From Haemophilus parainfluenzae (GTDB lineage Bacteria; Pseudomonadota; Gammaproteobacteria; Enterobacterales; Pasteurellaceae): a stretch of DNA of 64,000 bases. The translations under genes were made by a program, and so were the position numbers. The DNA lies in the NCBI RefSeq assembly GCF_003253005.1, contig NZ_QEPZ01000005.1, forward strand, positions 1 to 64,000. The letters are read 5' to 3'. The notes under the pieces are model-generated. The model saw only the letters and a list, made by a program, of their open reading frames with translations, searched no databases and was not told the origin of the DNA. Shown here piece by piece: positions 1 to 12,488 of this stretch (position 1 is its first letter; the number at the start of each line of letters is the position of its first letter).

Positions 1-475
<475 letters not shown>

Positions 476-528
476 CTAGAAAATGCTCTATAAGCCATTC
501 GACTTATAGAGCGGATTGTTACAAAAAA

Positions 529-2631
529 TTATTTTTTACGCGCTTCAATTACTGCAGCAGCAACACTTGTTGGAGCTTCAGCATATTTTAACGGTTCCAT
601 TGAGTATGATGCACGACCTTGAGTTTGTGAACGTAAGTCAGTTGCATAACCGAACATTTCAGAAAGTGGAACTTCTGCATCGATTTTAACAACGAATTCG
701 TTCGCTTCTTGACCGTTAACCATAGCACGACGACGGCTTAAGTCACCGATTACATCACCAACATACTCAGGTGGCGTTTCTACTTCAACTTTCATGATTG
801 GCTCAAGTAGAACTGGGTTTGCTTTAGCGAACGCTGCTTTAAATGCTAAAGAAGCCGCTAATTTAAACGCTAATTCTGATGAGTCAACATCATGGTATGA
901 ACCGAAGTGTAAACGTACACCAAGATCTACTACTGGGTAACCCGCTAATGGACCAGATTTAAGCTGTTCTTGGATACCTTTATCAACTGCAGGAATATAT
1001 TCACCAGGGATTACACCACCTTTGATTTCGTTTACAAATTCGTAACCAGGACCTTCTGGATCTAATGGATATAAGTCAATAACAACGTGACCATATTGAC
1101 CACGACCACCAGATTGTTTTGCGTGTTTACCTTCCACATCGTTAACACGAGTGCGAATAGTTTCACGGTAAGATACTTGTGGTTTACCGATGTTAGCTTC
1201 CACTTTGAACTCACGTTTCATACGATCAACGATAATGTCTAAGTGTAACTCACCCATACCAGAAATAATGGTTTCACCAGATTCTTCATCAGTGTGAACA
1301 CGGAATGAAGGGTCTTCTTGAGCAAGACGACCTAATGCAAGACCCATTTTTTCTTGGTCAGCTTTAGTCTTAGGTTCTACTGCTACAGAGATTACTGGCT
1401 CTGGGAATTCCATACGCTCAAGGATGATTGGTGCATCGACAGCACATAATGTATCACCCGTAGTTACATCTTTTAAGCCGATTGCTGCGGCGATATCGCC
1501 CGCACGAACTTCTTTGATTTCTTCACGTTTATTAGCGTGCATCTGTACGATACGACCAAAACGTTCACGTTTTTGACGTACAGAGTTTAATACTGTATCA
1601 CCAGAGTTAATTACACCTGAGTACACACGGAAGAAGGTTAAGTTACCTACGAATGGGTCAGTTGCAATTTTGAATGCTAATGAAGAGAATGGCTCATCAT
1701 CGCTTGCGTGACGTTCACCTTCAGTTTCATCTGGATTGATACCTTTGATTGCTGGAATATCAGTCGGTGCTGGTAAGTATTCAACAACCGCATCAAGCAT
1801 TGCTTGAACACCTTTGTTTTTGAATGCAGAACCACAAGTTACCAAAATGATTTCGTTTGCTAATACGCGTTGACGAAGACCTGCTTTGATTTCTTCTTCG
1901 CTTAACTCTTCACCACCAAGATATTTTTCCATTAATTCTTCAGTTGCTTCAGCTGCTGCATCAACAAGGTTTTGACGCCATTCTTCACAAGCTGCTTGCA
2001 TATCTGCAGGAATATCTTCATAAGTGAAAGTCATACCTTGGTCTGCTTCGTTCCAGTTGATCGCTTTCATTTTGATCAAATCAACAACACCAGTGAAGTT
2101 TTCTTCTGCACCGATTGGAAGTTGAAGAGGAATAGCATTAGCACCTAAACGAGTTTTAAGTTGTTCAACAACACGTAAGAAGTTAGCACCAGTACGGTCC
2201 ATTTTGTTTACAAACGCGACACGTGGAACTTGATATTTGTTAGCTTGACGCCATACAGTTTCAGACTGAGGTTGAACACCACCAACCGCACAGTAAACCA
2301 TTACCGCACCATCAAGAACACGCATAGAACGTTCTACTTCAACAGTAAAGTCTACGTGTCCCGGGGTATCGATAACGTTGATACGGTGTTGTGGGAACTG
2401 TTGTGACATACCAGACCAGAATGCGGTAGTTGCCGCAGAGGTAATGGTAATACCACGTTCTTGTTCCTGTTCCATCCAGTCCATTGTCGCTGCACCATCG
2501 TGTACTTCACCAATTTTGTGACTTACACCAGTGTAGAATAAGATACGTTCAGTGGTAGTAGTTTTACCAGCATCAATGTGCGCACTAATACCGATATTAC
2601 GATATCTTTCAATAGGGGTTGTACGAGCCAT
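529..2631 (-). CDS. fusA: Elongation factor G
   Basis: A full-length 700-residue EF-G, the GTPase that drives translocation of tRNA and mRNA through the ribosome and, with RRF, ribosome recycling. The G1 motif AHIDAGKTT is at residues 17-25, switch I (RGITI) near 59-63, DTPGH at 88-92 and NKMD near 142. Domains II to V follow at normal spacing. It is the third gene of the str operon, after rpsL and rpsG and before tuf, and is probably co-transcribed with them from the promoter upstream of rpsL. Confidence 0.98.
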   Translation of the reverse strand: MARTTPIERYRNIGISAHIDAGKTTTTERILFYTGVSHKIGEVHDGAATMDWMEQEQERGITITSAATTAFWSGMSQQFPQHRINVIDTPGHVDFTVEVERSMRVLDGAVMVYCAVGGVQPQSETVWRQANKYQVPRVAFVNKMDRTGANFLRVVEQLKTRLGANAIPLQLPIGAEENFTGVVDLIKMKAINWNEADQGMTFTYEDIPADMQAACEEWRQNLVDAAAEATEELMEKYLGGEELSEEEIKAGLRQRVLANEIILVTCGSAFKNKGVQAMLDAVVEYLPAPTDIPAIKGINPDETEGERHASDDEPFSSLAFKIATDPFVGNLTFFRVYSGVINSGDTVLNSVRQKRERFGRIVQMHANKREEIKEVRAGDIAAAIGLKDVTTGDTLCAVDAPIILERMEFPEPVISVAVEPKTKADQEKMGLALGRLAQEDPSFRVHTDEESGETIISGMGELHLDIIVDRMKREFKVEANIGKPQVSYRETIRTRVNDVEGKHAKQSGGRGQYGHVVIDLYPLDPEGPGYEFVNEIKGGVIPGEYIPAVDKGIQEQLKSGPLAGYPVVDLGVRLHFGSYHDVDSSELAFKLAASLAFKAAFAKANPVLLEPIMKVEVETPPEYVGDVIGDLSRRRAMVNGQEANEFVVKIDAEVPLSEMFGYATDLRSQTQGRASYSMEPLKYAEAPTSVAAAVIEARKK

Positions 2632-2715
2632 TATTATAACCTTGTTAAGTTTAATATCTGTTTATATAAGGGTAAGGCTTCATCGAGGATGAAGCCCTTA
2701 GATTTTAAAAGCGTA

Positions 2716-3722
<1,007 letters not shown>

Positions 3723-3798
3723 TTAAATGTTATTCATAATAGAATGTTTGTTACAAAATCTATCCCTCCATCCAATAGACAGAAGAAATAGACGCTGA

Positions 3799-3827
3799 AT
3801 TCTAATGGTTTCACCTCATATTGTCAA
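3799..3827 (-). promoter_or_regulatory. Sigma70 promoter of the str operon
   Basis: On the minus strand a consensus -35 box TTGACA (3827-3822) is followed by a 17-bp spacer and a -10 box TAGAAT (3804-3799). Transcription should start near 3792, giving rpsL a leader of about 85 nt. The near-consensus boxes fit a highly expressed ribosomal operon. Confidence 0.85.
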
Positions 3828-3965
3828 TATTTAAACAGAAATAGGATCGCAAAGGATCGCTTAGCAAAAAATCCAGATGAAATAGACCGCACTTTGTCAA
3901 ATCAATTGCCTGTATGTAGCCAGGGTTTTATAATTTCAAGCAGAATTATTCTGTTGGCAATCATT

Positions 3966-5351
3966 ATGTTACGTTCATTCATTTTTCATTTACGTTATTT
4001 CTACCATAAAAAACTTCGACAAACCCATCGTATCTCTCATAAAACACTCGAATTTGTATGTTTACTGATTGGTGCGACATTTGTTGCCCTATTTTCCTTT
4101 GGATTTGCGAAACTCGCCGACATGGGGCTTGAATTTAATGCCTATTGGTCTGCTAAATATCCTCTCACCGTTTGGATCATTTTACCGCTTGGTCTTGCTT
4201 TTCTCACCTGGTTTACCGCCAAATACACACCTTATGTTGGTGGCAGCGGTATTCCACAAGTTATTGCCTCCATTAATCTTCCTTACAATGGCTATAAAAC
4301 GAAACTTGTTAAATTTCGCCAAACCATTTGGAAAATTCCACTTACTTTCTTTGCAATGGTTATCGGTGCGTCTGTTGGACGTGAAGGACCTTCTGTTCAA
4401 GTGGGTGCAGCGGTTATGCTCGCTTGGGGAAATTTCTGTCGTAAATATAACTTCGCTTTCCGTGGCTTAAGTACGAATGAACTCATCGCAACGGGTGCAG
4501 CAGGCGGTCTTGCTGCCGCCTTTAATGCCCCTTTAGCTGGAGTCATTTTTGCCATTGAAGAACTTGGTCGTGGCGTGATGTTACGCTGGGAACGCCGTGT
4601 GTTGCTCGGTGTATTAGCGGCCGGTTTTATTTTAGTGGCGATTCAAGGCAATAGCCCTTACTTTCCAGCCTATAAAGGTGCGACTTCTATTCCTTATTTA
4701 TATCTTTGGCTTGCCATTTGTGGCATCGTCTGCGGTGTACTGGGTGGTATATTTGGACGACTCCTTGCCAAAGGGCTCGCGGGACTTTCTCCACTTAAAT
4801 GGCGTGACTGGATCCGCAAACACCCAATTTACATTGCTTTATTACTCGGTTTAGTACTTGCCGCAATGGGTACCTACAGCGAAGGGCAAACTTATGGAAC
4901 GGGCTATAATGTGGTTGCAAGAGCATTAGAAGGACAACTCGTTTCACCTGAAGTGGGAATACTAAAACTCTTCGCAACGGTTACGACTTATTGGAATGGC
5001 ATCGCGGGCGGAATTTTTACGCCATCTCTCACTACTGGTGCGGGTATCGGCACTATGTTATGGGAAATCAGTAACGGCATGGTCGATCAACGTTTCTTGG
5101 TCATTTTATGTATGGCAGCCTTTTTAGCTGGAGGCACACAATCCCCTGTGACAGCCAGCGTAGTAGTAATGGAAATGACCGGGGCTCAACCCGTGCTAAT
5201 TTGGCTCTTGATTTCCAGTATCATTGCCTCCATAATTTCGCGCCAATTTAGTCCGAAACCTTTTTACCACTTTGCGGCTGGGCGTTTCCGCCAACGAATG
5301 CAGGAACAACAAGCAGAAGATCTTCGCCGTAACGAGATTCAAGAGAAATAA
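3966..5351 (+). CDS. ClC-family chloride transporter (probable H+/Cl- antiporter)
   Basis: A 461-residue multi-pass membrane protein of the ClC family. The three anion-binding signatures are present: GSGIP (residues 93-97), GREGP (138-142) and GIFTP later in the chain. The gating glutamate corresponds to Glu140. A Glu-Glu pair near 198-199 sits where the internal proton glutamate of E. coli ClcA lies, which favours exchange over channel activity. I start at ATG 3966; the frame is open back to a TTG at 3894, but that stretch carries an uptake signal and has no family support. The dusA start follows 3 bp after the stop, so the two may be co-transcribed. Confidence 0.9.
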   Translation: MLRSFIFHLRYFYHKKLRQTHRISHKTLEFVCLLIGATFVALFSFGFAKLADMGLEFNAYWSAKYPLTVWIILPLGLAFLTWFTAKYTPYVGGSGIPQVIASINLPYNGYKTKLVKFRQTIWKIPLTFFAMVIGASVGREGPSVQVGAAVMLAWGNFCRKYNFAFRGLSTNELIATGAAGGLAAAFNAPLAGVIFAIEELGRGVMLRWERRVLLGVLAAGFILVAIQGNSPYFPAYKGATSIPYLYLWLAICGIVCGVLGGIFGRLLAKGLAGLSPLKWRDWIRKHPIYIALLLGLVLAAMGTYSEGQTYGTGYNVVARALEGQLVSPEVGILKLFATVTTYWNGIAGGIFTPSLTTGAGIGTMLWEISNGMVDQRFLVILCMAAFLAGGTQSPVTASVVVMEMTGAQPVLIWLLISSIIASIISRQFSPKPFYHFAAGRFRQRMQEQQAEDLRRNEIQEK

Positions 5352-5354
5352 AAT

Positions 5355-6341
5355 ATGTCAGAAAACCAACCGCACTTTTATCGTGGCCGCTTTTCCGTTG
5401 CGCCAATGTTAGATTGGACAACACGCCATTGTCGCTATTTTCATCGTCAATTTAGTAAAAATGCCTTGCTTTATACCGAAATGGTTACGGCTCCCGCCAT
5501 TATTCATGCCAAATACGATCATTTAGATTTTGATTTGCAAGAAAACCCGGTTGCCTTACAACTTGGTGGAAGCGATCCCGCACAGCTTAAACATTGTGCC
5601 AAATTAGCGGAAGAAAGAGGCTATCATGAAATTAATCTGAATGTGGGCTGCCCTTCTGATCGCGTGCAAAATGGTATGTTTGGTGCTTGTTTGATGGCAA
5701 AAGCAGATTTAGTAGCAGAATGTATTGCAGAAATGCAACGTGTCGTGAATATTCCTGTCACCGTGAAAACGCGTATTGGCATTGATGGTTTGGATAGCTA
5801 TGAATTTCTCTGCGACTTTATCGAAAAAGTCCATTATGCAGGCTGCCAAGAATTTATTGTTCACGCAAGAAAAGCCTGGCTTTCAGGATTAAGCCCAAAA
5901 GAGAATCGCGAGATTCCCCCTTTGGATTATGATCGTGTTTACCAATTAAAGAAAGACTTCCCGCAGTTGACTATTGCAATTAATGGTGGCATTAAAACCA
6001 TCGAAGAAATTAAACACCATTTGCAATTTGTGGATGGCGTGATGGTTGGGCGTGAGGCTTATCAAAATCCGTCATTGTTGGGCTATGTTGATCAAATGCT
6101 TTTTGATGCCAATGCGGATATCGTCACGCCAAGACAAGCGGTGAAAGCCATGTTCCCTTACATTGAAAAACAGCTGAGCCAAGGTGTCTATTTAAATCAT
6201 ATCGTTCGACATATGCTTGGTGCATTCCAAAACTGCAAAGGGGCAAGACAATGGCGACGCTATTTAAGTGAAAATGCCTTTAAACAAGGCGCAGGAATTG
6301 AAGTGGTTGAAACGGCATTAAGCTTTGTGGAAACGAATTAA
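5355..6341 (+). CDS. dusA: tRNA-dihydrouridine(20/20a) synthase
   Basis: A 328-residue flavoenzyme that reduces uridines 20/20a in the tRNA D-loop using NADPH and FMN. The opening [12 protein letters not shown] is typical of the DusA subgroup. The block [10 protein letters not shown]...GACLM contains the conserved cysteine region, KTRIGIDG and [10 protein letters not shown] follow, and INGGI and [10 protein letters not shown] form the phosphate-binding end of the TIM barrel. The length matches DusA (about 330). It starts 3 bp after the ClC gene and ends at an inverted-USS terminator shared with convergent ribB. Confidence 0.95.
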   Translation: MSENQPHFYRGRFSVAPMLDWTTRHCRYFHRQFSKNALLYTEMVTAPAIIHAKYDHLDFDLQENPVALQLGGSDPAQLKHCAKLAEERGYHEINLNVGCPSDRVQNGMFGACLMAKADLVAECIAEMQRVVNIPVTVKTRIGIDGLDSYEFLCDFIEKVHYAGCQEFIVHARKAWLSGLSPKENREIPPLDYDRVYQLKKDFPQLTIAINGGIKTIEEIKHHLQFVDGVMVGREAYQNPSLLGYVDQMLFDANADIVTPRQAVKAMFPYIEKQLSQGVYLNHIVRHMLGAFQNCKGARQWRRYLSENAFKQGAGIEVVETALSFVETN

Positions 6342-6351
6342 GCCTAAAATG

Positions 6352-6400
6352 CAAAGTGCGGTCAGAATTTAAACGATTTTCTGACCGCACTTTTGTTTTC
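6352..6400. terminator. Inverted-USS bidirectional terminator
   Basis: Two uptake-signal cores in opposite orientation (aaagtgcggtcag ... ctgaccgcacttt) form a stem of about 13 bp with an AT-rich loop and T-rich flank. It lies between convergent dusA and ribB, a common terminator arrangement in Haemophilus. Confidence 0.85.
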
Positions 6401-6411
6401 TGAGTATTTAA

Positions 6412-7059
6412 TTAGCACTGATGTTTTTGACGATATGCTACCAAATCTTCTATTGTTAGTACTACATAACCAAATTTTTTCGCAAATTTAATAATTTCTG
6501 GTGCACGAGCCATAGAGCCATCATCATTCGTGATTTCACAAATCACACCCGCTGGTTTAAAACCACTTAAGCGAGCTAAATCAACTGAGGCTTCAGTATG
6601 GCCACGACGTGCTAAAACACCACCTTCTGCCGCTCGTAATGGGAAAACATGTCCAGGACGGTGAAGATCAGTGGGTCTTGCCTGATCTGCAATCGCAGCT
6701 TTAATGGTTGTTACTCGATCTTGTGCTGATACACCTGTTGACACACCTTCTGCTGCTTCAATCGTCACGGTAAACGCGGTTTTATTCACGCTATTGTTAT
6801 GCTCAACCATCGGCGGCAAATCAAGCTGTTTGCACTGTTCATCGGTGATACATAAACACACGATACCGCTGCCATAACGAATAAGTTTTGCCATTTGTTC
6901 TGGAGTAATGGTTTCCGCAGGGAAAATTAAATCGCCTTCATTTTCGCGATCTTCATCATCCAACACTAATACGCCATTACCTTGTTTGAATGCATTCAAT
7001 GCGTTAATTACCCGTTCTTCGCCGGTCGCACCAAATGCAGATAAAATTGACTGATTCAT
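6412..7059 (-). CDS. ribB: 3,4-dihydroxy-2-butanone-4-phosphate synthase
   Basis: A 215-residue enzyme that converts ribulose 5-phosphate to dihydroxybutanone phosphate plus formate for riboflavin synthesis. The acidic metal-binding loop [10 protein letters not shown] is near residues 34-43, and the [14 protein letters not shown] block is present in the second half. No GTP cyclohydrolase II domain is fused, so this is the stand-alone RibB form. I start at MNQSILSAF (ATG from 7059); the frame extends 28 codons upstream into leader sequence. An FMN riboswitch lies about 90 bp upstream, so expression should fall when FMN is plentiful. Confidence 0.96.
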   Translation of the reverse strand: MNQSILSAFGATGEERVINALNAFKQGNGVLVLDDEDRENEGDLIFPAETITPEQMAKLIRYGSGIVCLCITDEQCKQLDLPPMVEHNNSVNKTAFTVTIEAAEGVSTGVSAQDRVTTIKAAIADQARPTDLHRPGHVFPLRAAEGGVLARRGHTEASVDLARLSGFKPAGVICEITNDDGSMARAPEIIKFAKKFGYVVLTIEDLVAYRQKHQC

Positions 7060-7124
7060 CGTAATTTCCTTTGTTGTTACGTTAAAATTAACCAGAATCA
7101 GGGCTGAGAAATGCAAATAAATAG

Positions 7125-7149
7125 AACGGAATTGGGAACCCAATCCGTT
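7125..7149 (-). promoter_or_regulatory. Probable expression-platform hairpin of the FMN riboswitch
   Basis: Between the aptamer and ribB the minus strand has a stem of about 10 bp with one bulge (AACGGATTGG against CCAATTCCGTT), followed by a T-rich stretch. It could be an intrinsic terminator or part of an alternative fold that blocks ribB translation. The tail is weak, so the mechanism is uncertain. Confidence 0.55.
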
Positions 7150-7151
7150 TT

Positions 7152-7323
7152 ATTCTCTTTCATCCAGACTATACTGTCGGCTTTGGAATTTCACCAAATC
7201 TGCTAACCTTAAAAGTACAAAGCGAAACAATTTTGTAAAACGCAATCAAAATTGACCGCACTTTTAAGTGCTCGTGGGCTGTCACCACCGGTAGGGAATT
7301 TCACCCTGCCCTGAGAATGCAGG
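7152..7323 (-). ncRNA. FMN riboswitch (RFN element) upstream of ribB
   Basis: The conserved RFN blocks are readable on the minus strand: GGGCAGGGTGAAATTCCC, TACCGGTGGTGACAGCCC, and later GGTGAAATTCC, AAAGCCGACAGTATAGTC and TGGATGAAAGAG. They occur in the canonical order, split by a variable region that contains an uptake-signal core (7255-7263). Known RFN elements bind FMN and shut down riboflavin genes; here the target is ribB. Confidence 0.95.
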
Positions 7324-7404
7324 TAGTAGTATAACGTAAAATGTCGCTGTAAAAAATCATTCAATGAAAAATGTTTTTATTTGCACAAAGATTGCATAAA
7401 ATAG

Positions 7405-8559
<1,155 letters not shown>

Positions 8560-8560
8560 G

Positions 8561-9241
8561 ATGATTTTATTCGCAGGCGATCCGCACGGAAGTTACGAAC
8601 ATCTTTATCCTTTCGTGCAAGACAATGACAACGTTGCCCTGATTATTTTGGGTGACTTGCAACTTTCTTCGCCTGATGAATTAGATAAACTCGCAAAATA
8701 TTGTGATATTTGGTTTATTCACGGCAACCATGATAGCAAAACCGTCGCCGCATTTGAGGCGATTTGGGGGACACATTGGAAATCACGTAATTTGCATAAT
8801 CGTGTTGTTGAAATTCAAGGACAACGTATTGCTGGCTTAGGTGGCGTATTCCGAGGACAAATCTGGATGCCCCCCAATAAACCAATGTATTTTGACCCTA
8901 TCCATTATTGCCAATATAGCCCTCAAGAAAAAATTTGGCGTGGCGGTGTACCATTGCGTCATCGCACGTCTATTTTCCCTTCTGATATCGAAGCCATTGA
9001 AAATGAGCAAGCCGATATTCTAATTTGCCATGAGGCACCGAAGCCTCATCCAATGGGATTTCGTGTGATTAATCAACTCGCAGAAAAATTAGGGGTAAGG
9101 CACGTTTTCCATGGGCATCACCACGATAACGTCGAGTACAAGACAAATTTTCCTTATAAAATCACGAATGTCGGTTTTAGAAGTGTCACAGACATACACG
9201 GAAATTATTTATTAAAAACTATTGATGATCGAGAAAAATAA
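8561..9241 (+). CDS. Calcineurin-like metallophosphoesterase
   Basis: A 226-residue protein with the full metallophosphoesterase motif set: GDPHG near the N-terminus (Asp7, His9), GDL near 32-34, GNHD near 55-58, a CHEAP histidine, and GHHHDN near the end. These residues hold a dinuclear metal site. The substrate cannot be read from the sequence. The gene follows nadR with a 1-bp gap, so the two are probably translated from one message; a role in nucleotide or NAD-related phosphate chemistry is possible but is inference. Confidence 0.88.
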   Translation: MILFAGDPHGSYEHLYPFVQDNDNVALIILGDLQLSSPDELDKLAKYCDIWFIHGNHDSKTVAAFEAIWGTHWKSRNLHNRVVEIQGQRIAGLGGVFRGQIWMPPNKPMYFDPIHYCQYSPQEKIWRGGVPLRHRTSIFPSDIEAIENEQADILICHEAPKPHPMGFRVINQLAEKLGVRHVFHGHHHDNVEYKTNFPYKITNVGFRSVTDIHGNYLLKTIDDREK

Positions 9242-9293
9242 CTAAATAAAGCGTTAATTGTTTTTGATAAAAAGAAAGTTTGAAGAGAGAAGA

Positions 9294-9370
9294 TGGCGCA
9301 CCCGAAAGGATTCGAACCTTTGACCGCTCGGTTCGTAGCCGAGTACTCTATCCAGCTGAGCTACGGGTGC
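9294..9370 (-). tRNA. tRNA-Arg (anticodon ACG)
   Basis: A 77-nt cloverleaf including an encoded CCA. The acceptor is GCACCCG paired with CGGGTGC, and the anticodon loop CTACGAA reads ACG. It is the last of three tRNAs on this strand. Its T-stem differs from the upstream Arg copy by an A-T pair in place of a G-C pair. Confidence 0.97.
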
Positions 9371-9423
9371 GTAGTGATGTTTTATTCTTCGTGACCATTT
9401 TAACTGATAGAGTCGATTTAAAA

Positions 9424-9500
9424 TGGCGCACCCGAGAGGATTCGAACCTCTGACCGCTCGGTTCGTAGCCGAGTACTCTATCCAGCTGAGCTACGGGTGC
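9424..9500 (-). tRNA. tRNA-Arg (anticodon ACG), second copy
   Basis: A 77-nt cloverleaf with encoded CCA, nearly identical to the copy at 9294-9370. The anticodon loop CTACGAA reads ACG. The two copies are separated by a 53-bp spacer and are probably processed from one transcript. Confidence 0.97.
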
Positions 9501-9523
9501 AGAATAATAAAACTAAAAACAAA

Positions 9524-9617
9524 TGGCGGTGAGAGAGGGATTCGAACCCTCGATGGAGTTTTTGACCCCATACTCCCTTAGCAGGGGAGCGCCTTCAGCC
9601 TACTCGGCCATCTCACC
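9524..9617 (-). tRNA. tRNA-Ser (anticodon GCU)
   Basis: A 94-nt type II tRNA with a long variable arm and encoded CCA. The acceptor GGTGAGA pairs with TCTCACC, and the anticodon loop CTGCTAA reads GCT. It is the first gene of the three-tRNA cluster, whose promoter would lie upstream, to the right of 9617. Confidence 0.97.
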
Positions 9618-9719
9618 ACAATCGGTTTGTGGGCGGTATAATACGTTTTTTTGAAAATAAGTCAAATCATTTTTTGTAAAAGCCGTTTTGGTTGCTTGAT
9701 TTATCTACATTTTGCATAA

Positions 9720-9766
9720 ATAAAGTGCGGTTGAAAAACAAATAAATTTCCGACCGCCCTTTAACA
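9720..9766 (-). terminator. Probable rep terminator (imperfect inverted USS)
   Basis: An uptake-signal core (aaagtgcggt) faces a decayed partner (gaccgcccttt, one base off) across an AT-rich loop just downstream of rep. The T-rich flank on the minus strand fits a terminator, but the stem has a mismatch. Confidence 0.5.
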
Positions 9767-9776
9767 TAAATTATCT

Positions 9777-11789
9777 CTAACCTTTTAAAATTGCCCGTAG
9801 ACGATCGAGCTGACTCGATGTTTGTTGTTGCTTCTGTTCTACCGTTAATTTTGGCTTATCTTTTTCCCATTGCACATCATCTTGTGGTAACTCTGCCAAG
9901 AAACGGCTCGGCTCTGGGCGAATCAACTCACCAAACTGACGTCGTTCACGACAAAGAGAAAAAGTCAGCGTTTGTTGTGCTCGAGTAATGCCCACATAGG
10001 CCAAACGGCGTTCCTCTTCCACATTATCTTCATCAATACTGGTTTGATGAGGCAAAATCCCCTCTTCCATACCGATTAAATACACATGGGGGAACTCTAA
10101 ACCTTTAGAGGCATGCAATGTCATTAATTGCACTTGATCACTCTCGTCATCGTCTTCGCCGCGTTCCATCATGTCGCGTAAAGTTAAACGAGTGACCACT
10201 TGGTTTAAAGTCATCGGCTCATTCACCTCATCGCCTTTGAGCATATCCTCTACCCAGCTAAACAAGGTTGCCACGTTTTTACTCTGCATTTCAGCAGCTT
10301 TCGGACTGGTGGCATACTCATACAAATATTCTTCGTAATGCAAGGAAGAAAGTAACGAACGCACAGCGGTTTCAGGATCGGAACGTAAACTTTGATCGTT
10401 CAACTCCACAATCCAACGACCAAATTTTTGCAATGCATCATAGGCTTTTGGCGTGACTCGTTGCATGAGTTCAAACTCAAAAATTGCCTCAAATAAGCTG
10501 ATATGTTTTTCCTGTGCCAACTCACCTAATTTTTGTAGAGTTGCTGTACCAATTTCCCGTTTCGGTGTATTCACAATTCGCAAAAAGGCCGCATCATCAT
10601 CTTGATTCACCAACAAACGCAAGTAAGCCATCATGTCCTTAATTTCAGTGCGAGAGAAAAAAGACGTTCCACCAGATATTTTGTACGGAATACGGTTTTG
10701 CATCAGTACTTTTTCCAATAGACGGGATTGATGATTCCCCCGATACAAAATCGCATAATCCTTGAATTTAGTTTTACGGCTAAAACGATGGGCGATTAAT
10801 TCCGCCACAATCCGTTCGGCTTCATGTTCTTCATTTTTCGCTTCAATGACTTGCAGTTTTTCACCTTCGCCCAAGTTGGAAAAAAGCTTTTTGTCGAATA
10901 CGTGCTCGTTGTTATCAATCAAAATATTGGCACAATGCAAAATACGATGAGTGGAGCGATAATTTTGTTCCAATTTGATAACTCGCAAATGCGGAAAATC
11001 ATCACGTAAACGCACCATATTTTGTGGACGTGCACCTCGCCAAGAATAAATGGATTGGTCGTCATCACCCACTACGGTAAAACAAGCTCTCTCGCCAACG
11101 AGTAATTTGATGAGTTCATATTGGCTGGTATTAGTATCTTGATATTCATCCACCAACAGATAGCGAATTTTCTCCTGCCATTTTGACCGCACTTCTTCGT
11201 TCTGTTTGAAGAGTAAGGTCGGCAACATAATCAAATCATCAAAATCCAACGCATTATAAGCACGGATTTGCGCCGCATAACGCTCATAACATTTTGCAAA
11301 GGTTTGATATTTGGCATCTTTTGCTAAGGCATAAGCCTGTTTTGGCGAAACCAAATCATTCTTCCAGTTGGAAATAACGGAAATTAATTCACGTAATAAG
11401 TCTTTATCTTCCTGGAGCACATCTGCCGTCAGTTCTTTGAGTAAAGCAAGTTGATCGTGCTCATCAAACAAGGTCATATTCGATTTAAAGCCTAAAGCTT
11501 TATATTCCCGTTTGATAATGTCGAAACCTAAGGTATGGAAAGTGGAAACAATCAATCCTTTGGATTTTTCTTTACCAATGGAATGGGCTACACGCTCTTT
11601 CATTTCACGAGCGGCTTTGTTGGTAAAGGTTACGGCGGCGATCTGTTTAGGTAAATAACCACAGTGTTCAATCAAATGAGCAATCTTATTAATGATCACG
11701 CGCGTCTTGCCAGAGCCTGCGCCTGCCAGCACCAAGCAAGGCCCACTGACATATTCAACAGCCTGTTGTTGTTGAGGATTGAGTTTCAT
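9777..11789 (-). CDS. rep: ATP-dependent DNA helicase Rep
   Basis: A 670-residue superfamily 1A helicase, the expected size for Rep. Walker A AGAGSGKT is at residues 22-29, motif Ia ([10 protein letters not shown]) near 50, Walker B DEYQDTN near 214, and motifs III to VI ([39 protein letters not shown]) follow. Rep moves 3'-5' and helps replication forks pass protein roadblocks. The N-terminal half matches Rep better than UvrD. It starts 13 bp downstream of the yceK-like gene and may be the last member of the waaA-coaD-yceK run. Confidence 0.95.
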   Translation of the reverse strand: MKLNPQQQQAVEYVSGPCLVLAGAGSGKTRVIINKIAHLIEHCGYLPKQIAAVTFTNKAAREMKERVAHSIGKEKSKGLIVSTFHTLGFDIIKREYKALGFKSNMTLFDEHDQLALLKELTADVLQEDKDLLRELISVISNWKNDLVSPKQAYALAKDAKYQTFAKCYERYAAQIRAYNALDFDDLIMLPTLLFKQNEEVRSKWQEKIRYLLVDEYQDTNTSQYELIKLLVGERACFTVVGDDDQSIYSWRGARPQNMVRLRDDFPHLRVIKLEQNYRSTHRILHCANILIDNNEHVFDKKLFSNLGEGEKLQVIEAKNEEHEAERIVAELIAHRFSRKTKFKDYAILYRGNHQSRLLEKVLMQNRIPYKISGGTSFFSRTEIKDMMAYLRLLVNQDDDAAFLRIVNTPKREIGTATLQKLGELAQEKHISLFEAIFEFELMQRVTPKAYDALQKFGRWIVELNDQSLRSDPETAVRSLLSSLHYEEYLYEYATSPKAAEMQSKNVATLFSWVEDMLKGDEVNEPMTLNQVVTRLTLRDMMERGEDDDESDQVQLMTLHASKGLEFPHVYLIGMEEGILPHQTSIDEDNVEEERRLAYVGITRAQQTLTFSLCRERRQFGELIRPEPSRFLAELPQDDVQWEKDKPKLTVEQKQQQTSSQLDRLRAILKG

Positions 11790-11802
11790 ATCTTAATGCA
11801 AA

Positions 11803-12015
11803 TTAATTTGACCACGCATAAGGCAACAATGCGGTATCTAATAAAAATGACAGTGGCAAATCTAAAATAGGTAAGCCCCATTTTTGTGCCATCTCTAAAT
11901 CATAAGCCGCACCTGCGTAAGGTATGTATTTTTCCGATGGATCAATTAATTTCACCACCGTACCACAACCAGTTAACGCTAAAAGTGCGGTTAAAATCAG
12001 AAGTGTTTTTTTCAT
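11803..12015 (-). CDS. YceK/YidQ-family small lipoprotein
   Basis: A 70-residue predicted lipoprotein. A lipobox LTGC puts the lipidated cysteine at residue 17 after a short hydrophobic signal. The remaining part ends in [17 protein letters not shown], characteristic of the YceK/YidQ (DUF1375) family, whose function is unknown. Its ATG overlaps the coaD stop by 4 bp, so translation is probably coupled. An uptake-signal core lies in the signal-peptide codons (11983-11991). Confidence 0.88.
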   Translation of the reverse strand: MKKTLLILTALLALTGCGTVVKLIDPSEKYIPYAGAAYDLEMAQKWGLPILDLPLSFLLDTALLPYAWSN

Positions 12016-12488
12016 TCACGACGTGCTTTTAAGGCTAAATAGACGGCTTCCGGCACCAGTTCTTTCACATCGCCATGATGCAAATAAATTTCTCGTACAA
12101 TCGTGGAAGACACAAACGCCCATTTTTCATTTGGTGGGAAAAATAAACTATCCACACCATCGGTTAATAAACGGTTTAACGCAGCCAATTGTAATTCGTA
12201 TTCAAAATCCGTCGTTGTACGCACGCCACGAATAATGGCGGTAATCTTTTTCGCTTTGATTTCATTTGCGAGTAAATCAGAGAATCCAAATACTTCCACA
12301 TTGGGTAAATGAGCGACCGATTGACGCACGAGTTCAACGCGTTCTTCTAATGAGAACAATGGCTTTTTGCTCGGACTATTCGCCACCGCGACAAAAACTT
12401 TCGGAAAAATGACCGCACTTCGCGCAATAATATCTAAATGCCCGTTAGTAATCGGGTCAAACGTTCCAGGGTAAATTACGCTTGTCAT
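12012..12488 (-). CDS. coaD: Phosphopantetheine adenylyltransferase
   Basis: A 158-residue CoaD that transfers AMP from ATP to 4'-phosphopantetheine, the penultimate step to coenzyme A. The nucleotidyltransferase motif TNGH is at residues 14-17, the [14 protein letters not shown] block follows, and SSTIVREI sits near 127. It overlaps waaA by 4 bp at its start and the YceK-type gene by 4 bp at its end. The waaA-coaD pairing is common in gammaproteobacteria. Confidence 0.96.
   Translation of the reverse strand: MTSVIYPGTFDPITNGHLDIIARSAVIFPKVFVAVANSPSKKPLFSLEERVELVRQSVAHLPNVEVFGFSDLLANEIKAKKITAIIRGVRTTTDFEYELQLAALNRLLTDGVDSLFFPPNEKWAFVSSTIVREIYLHHGDVKELVPEAVYLALKARRE

Noticed and set aside
3894-3965. 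TTG-started 24-codon extension of the ClC protein
   Set aside because: It overlaps a USS core, has no ribosome site and adds residues not seen in ClC proteins.
4069-4470. 133-codon frame inside the ClC gene
   Set aside because: Shadow frame within a clearly coding ClC sequence whose motifs are in the other frame.
9241-9776. tRNA cluster as an integration hotspot
   Set aside because: No integrase, no direct repeat of a tRNA 3' end and no foreign DNA nearby; both sides are housekeeping genes.
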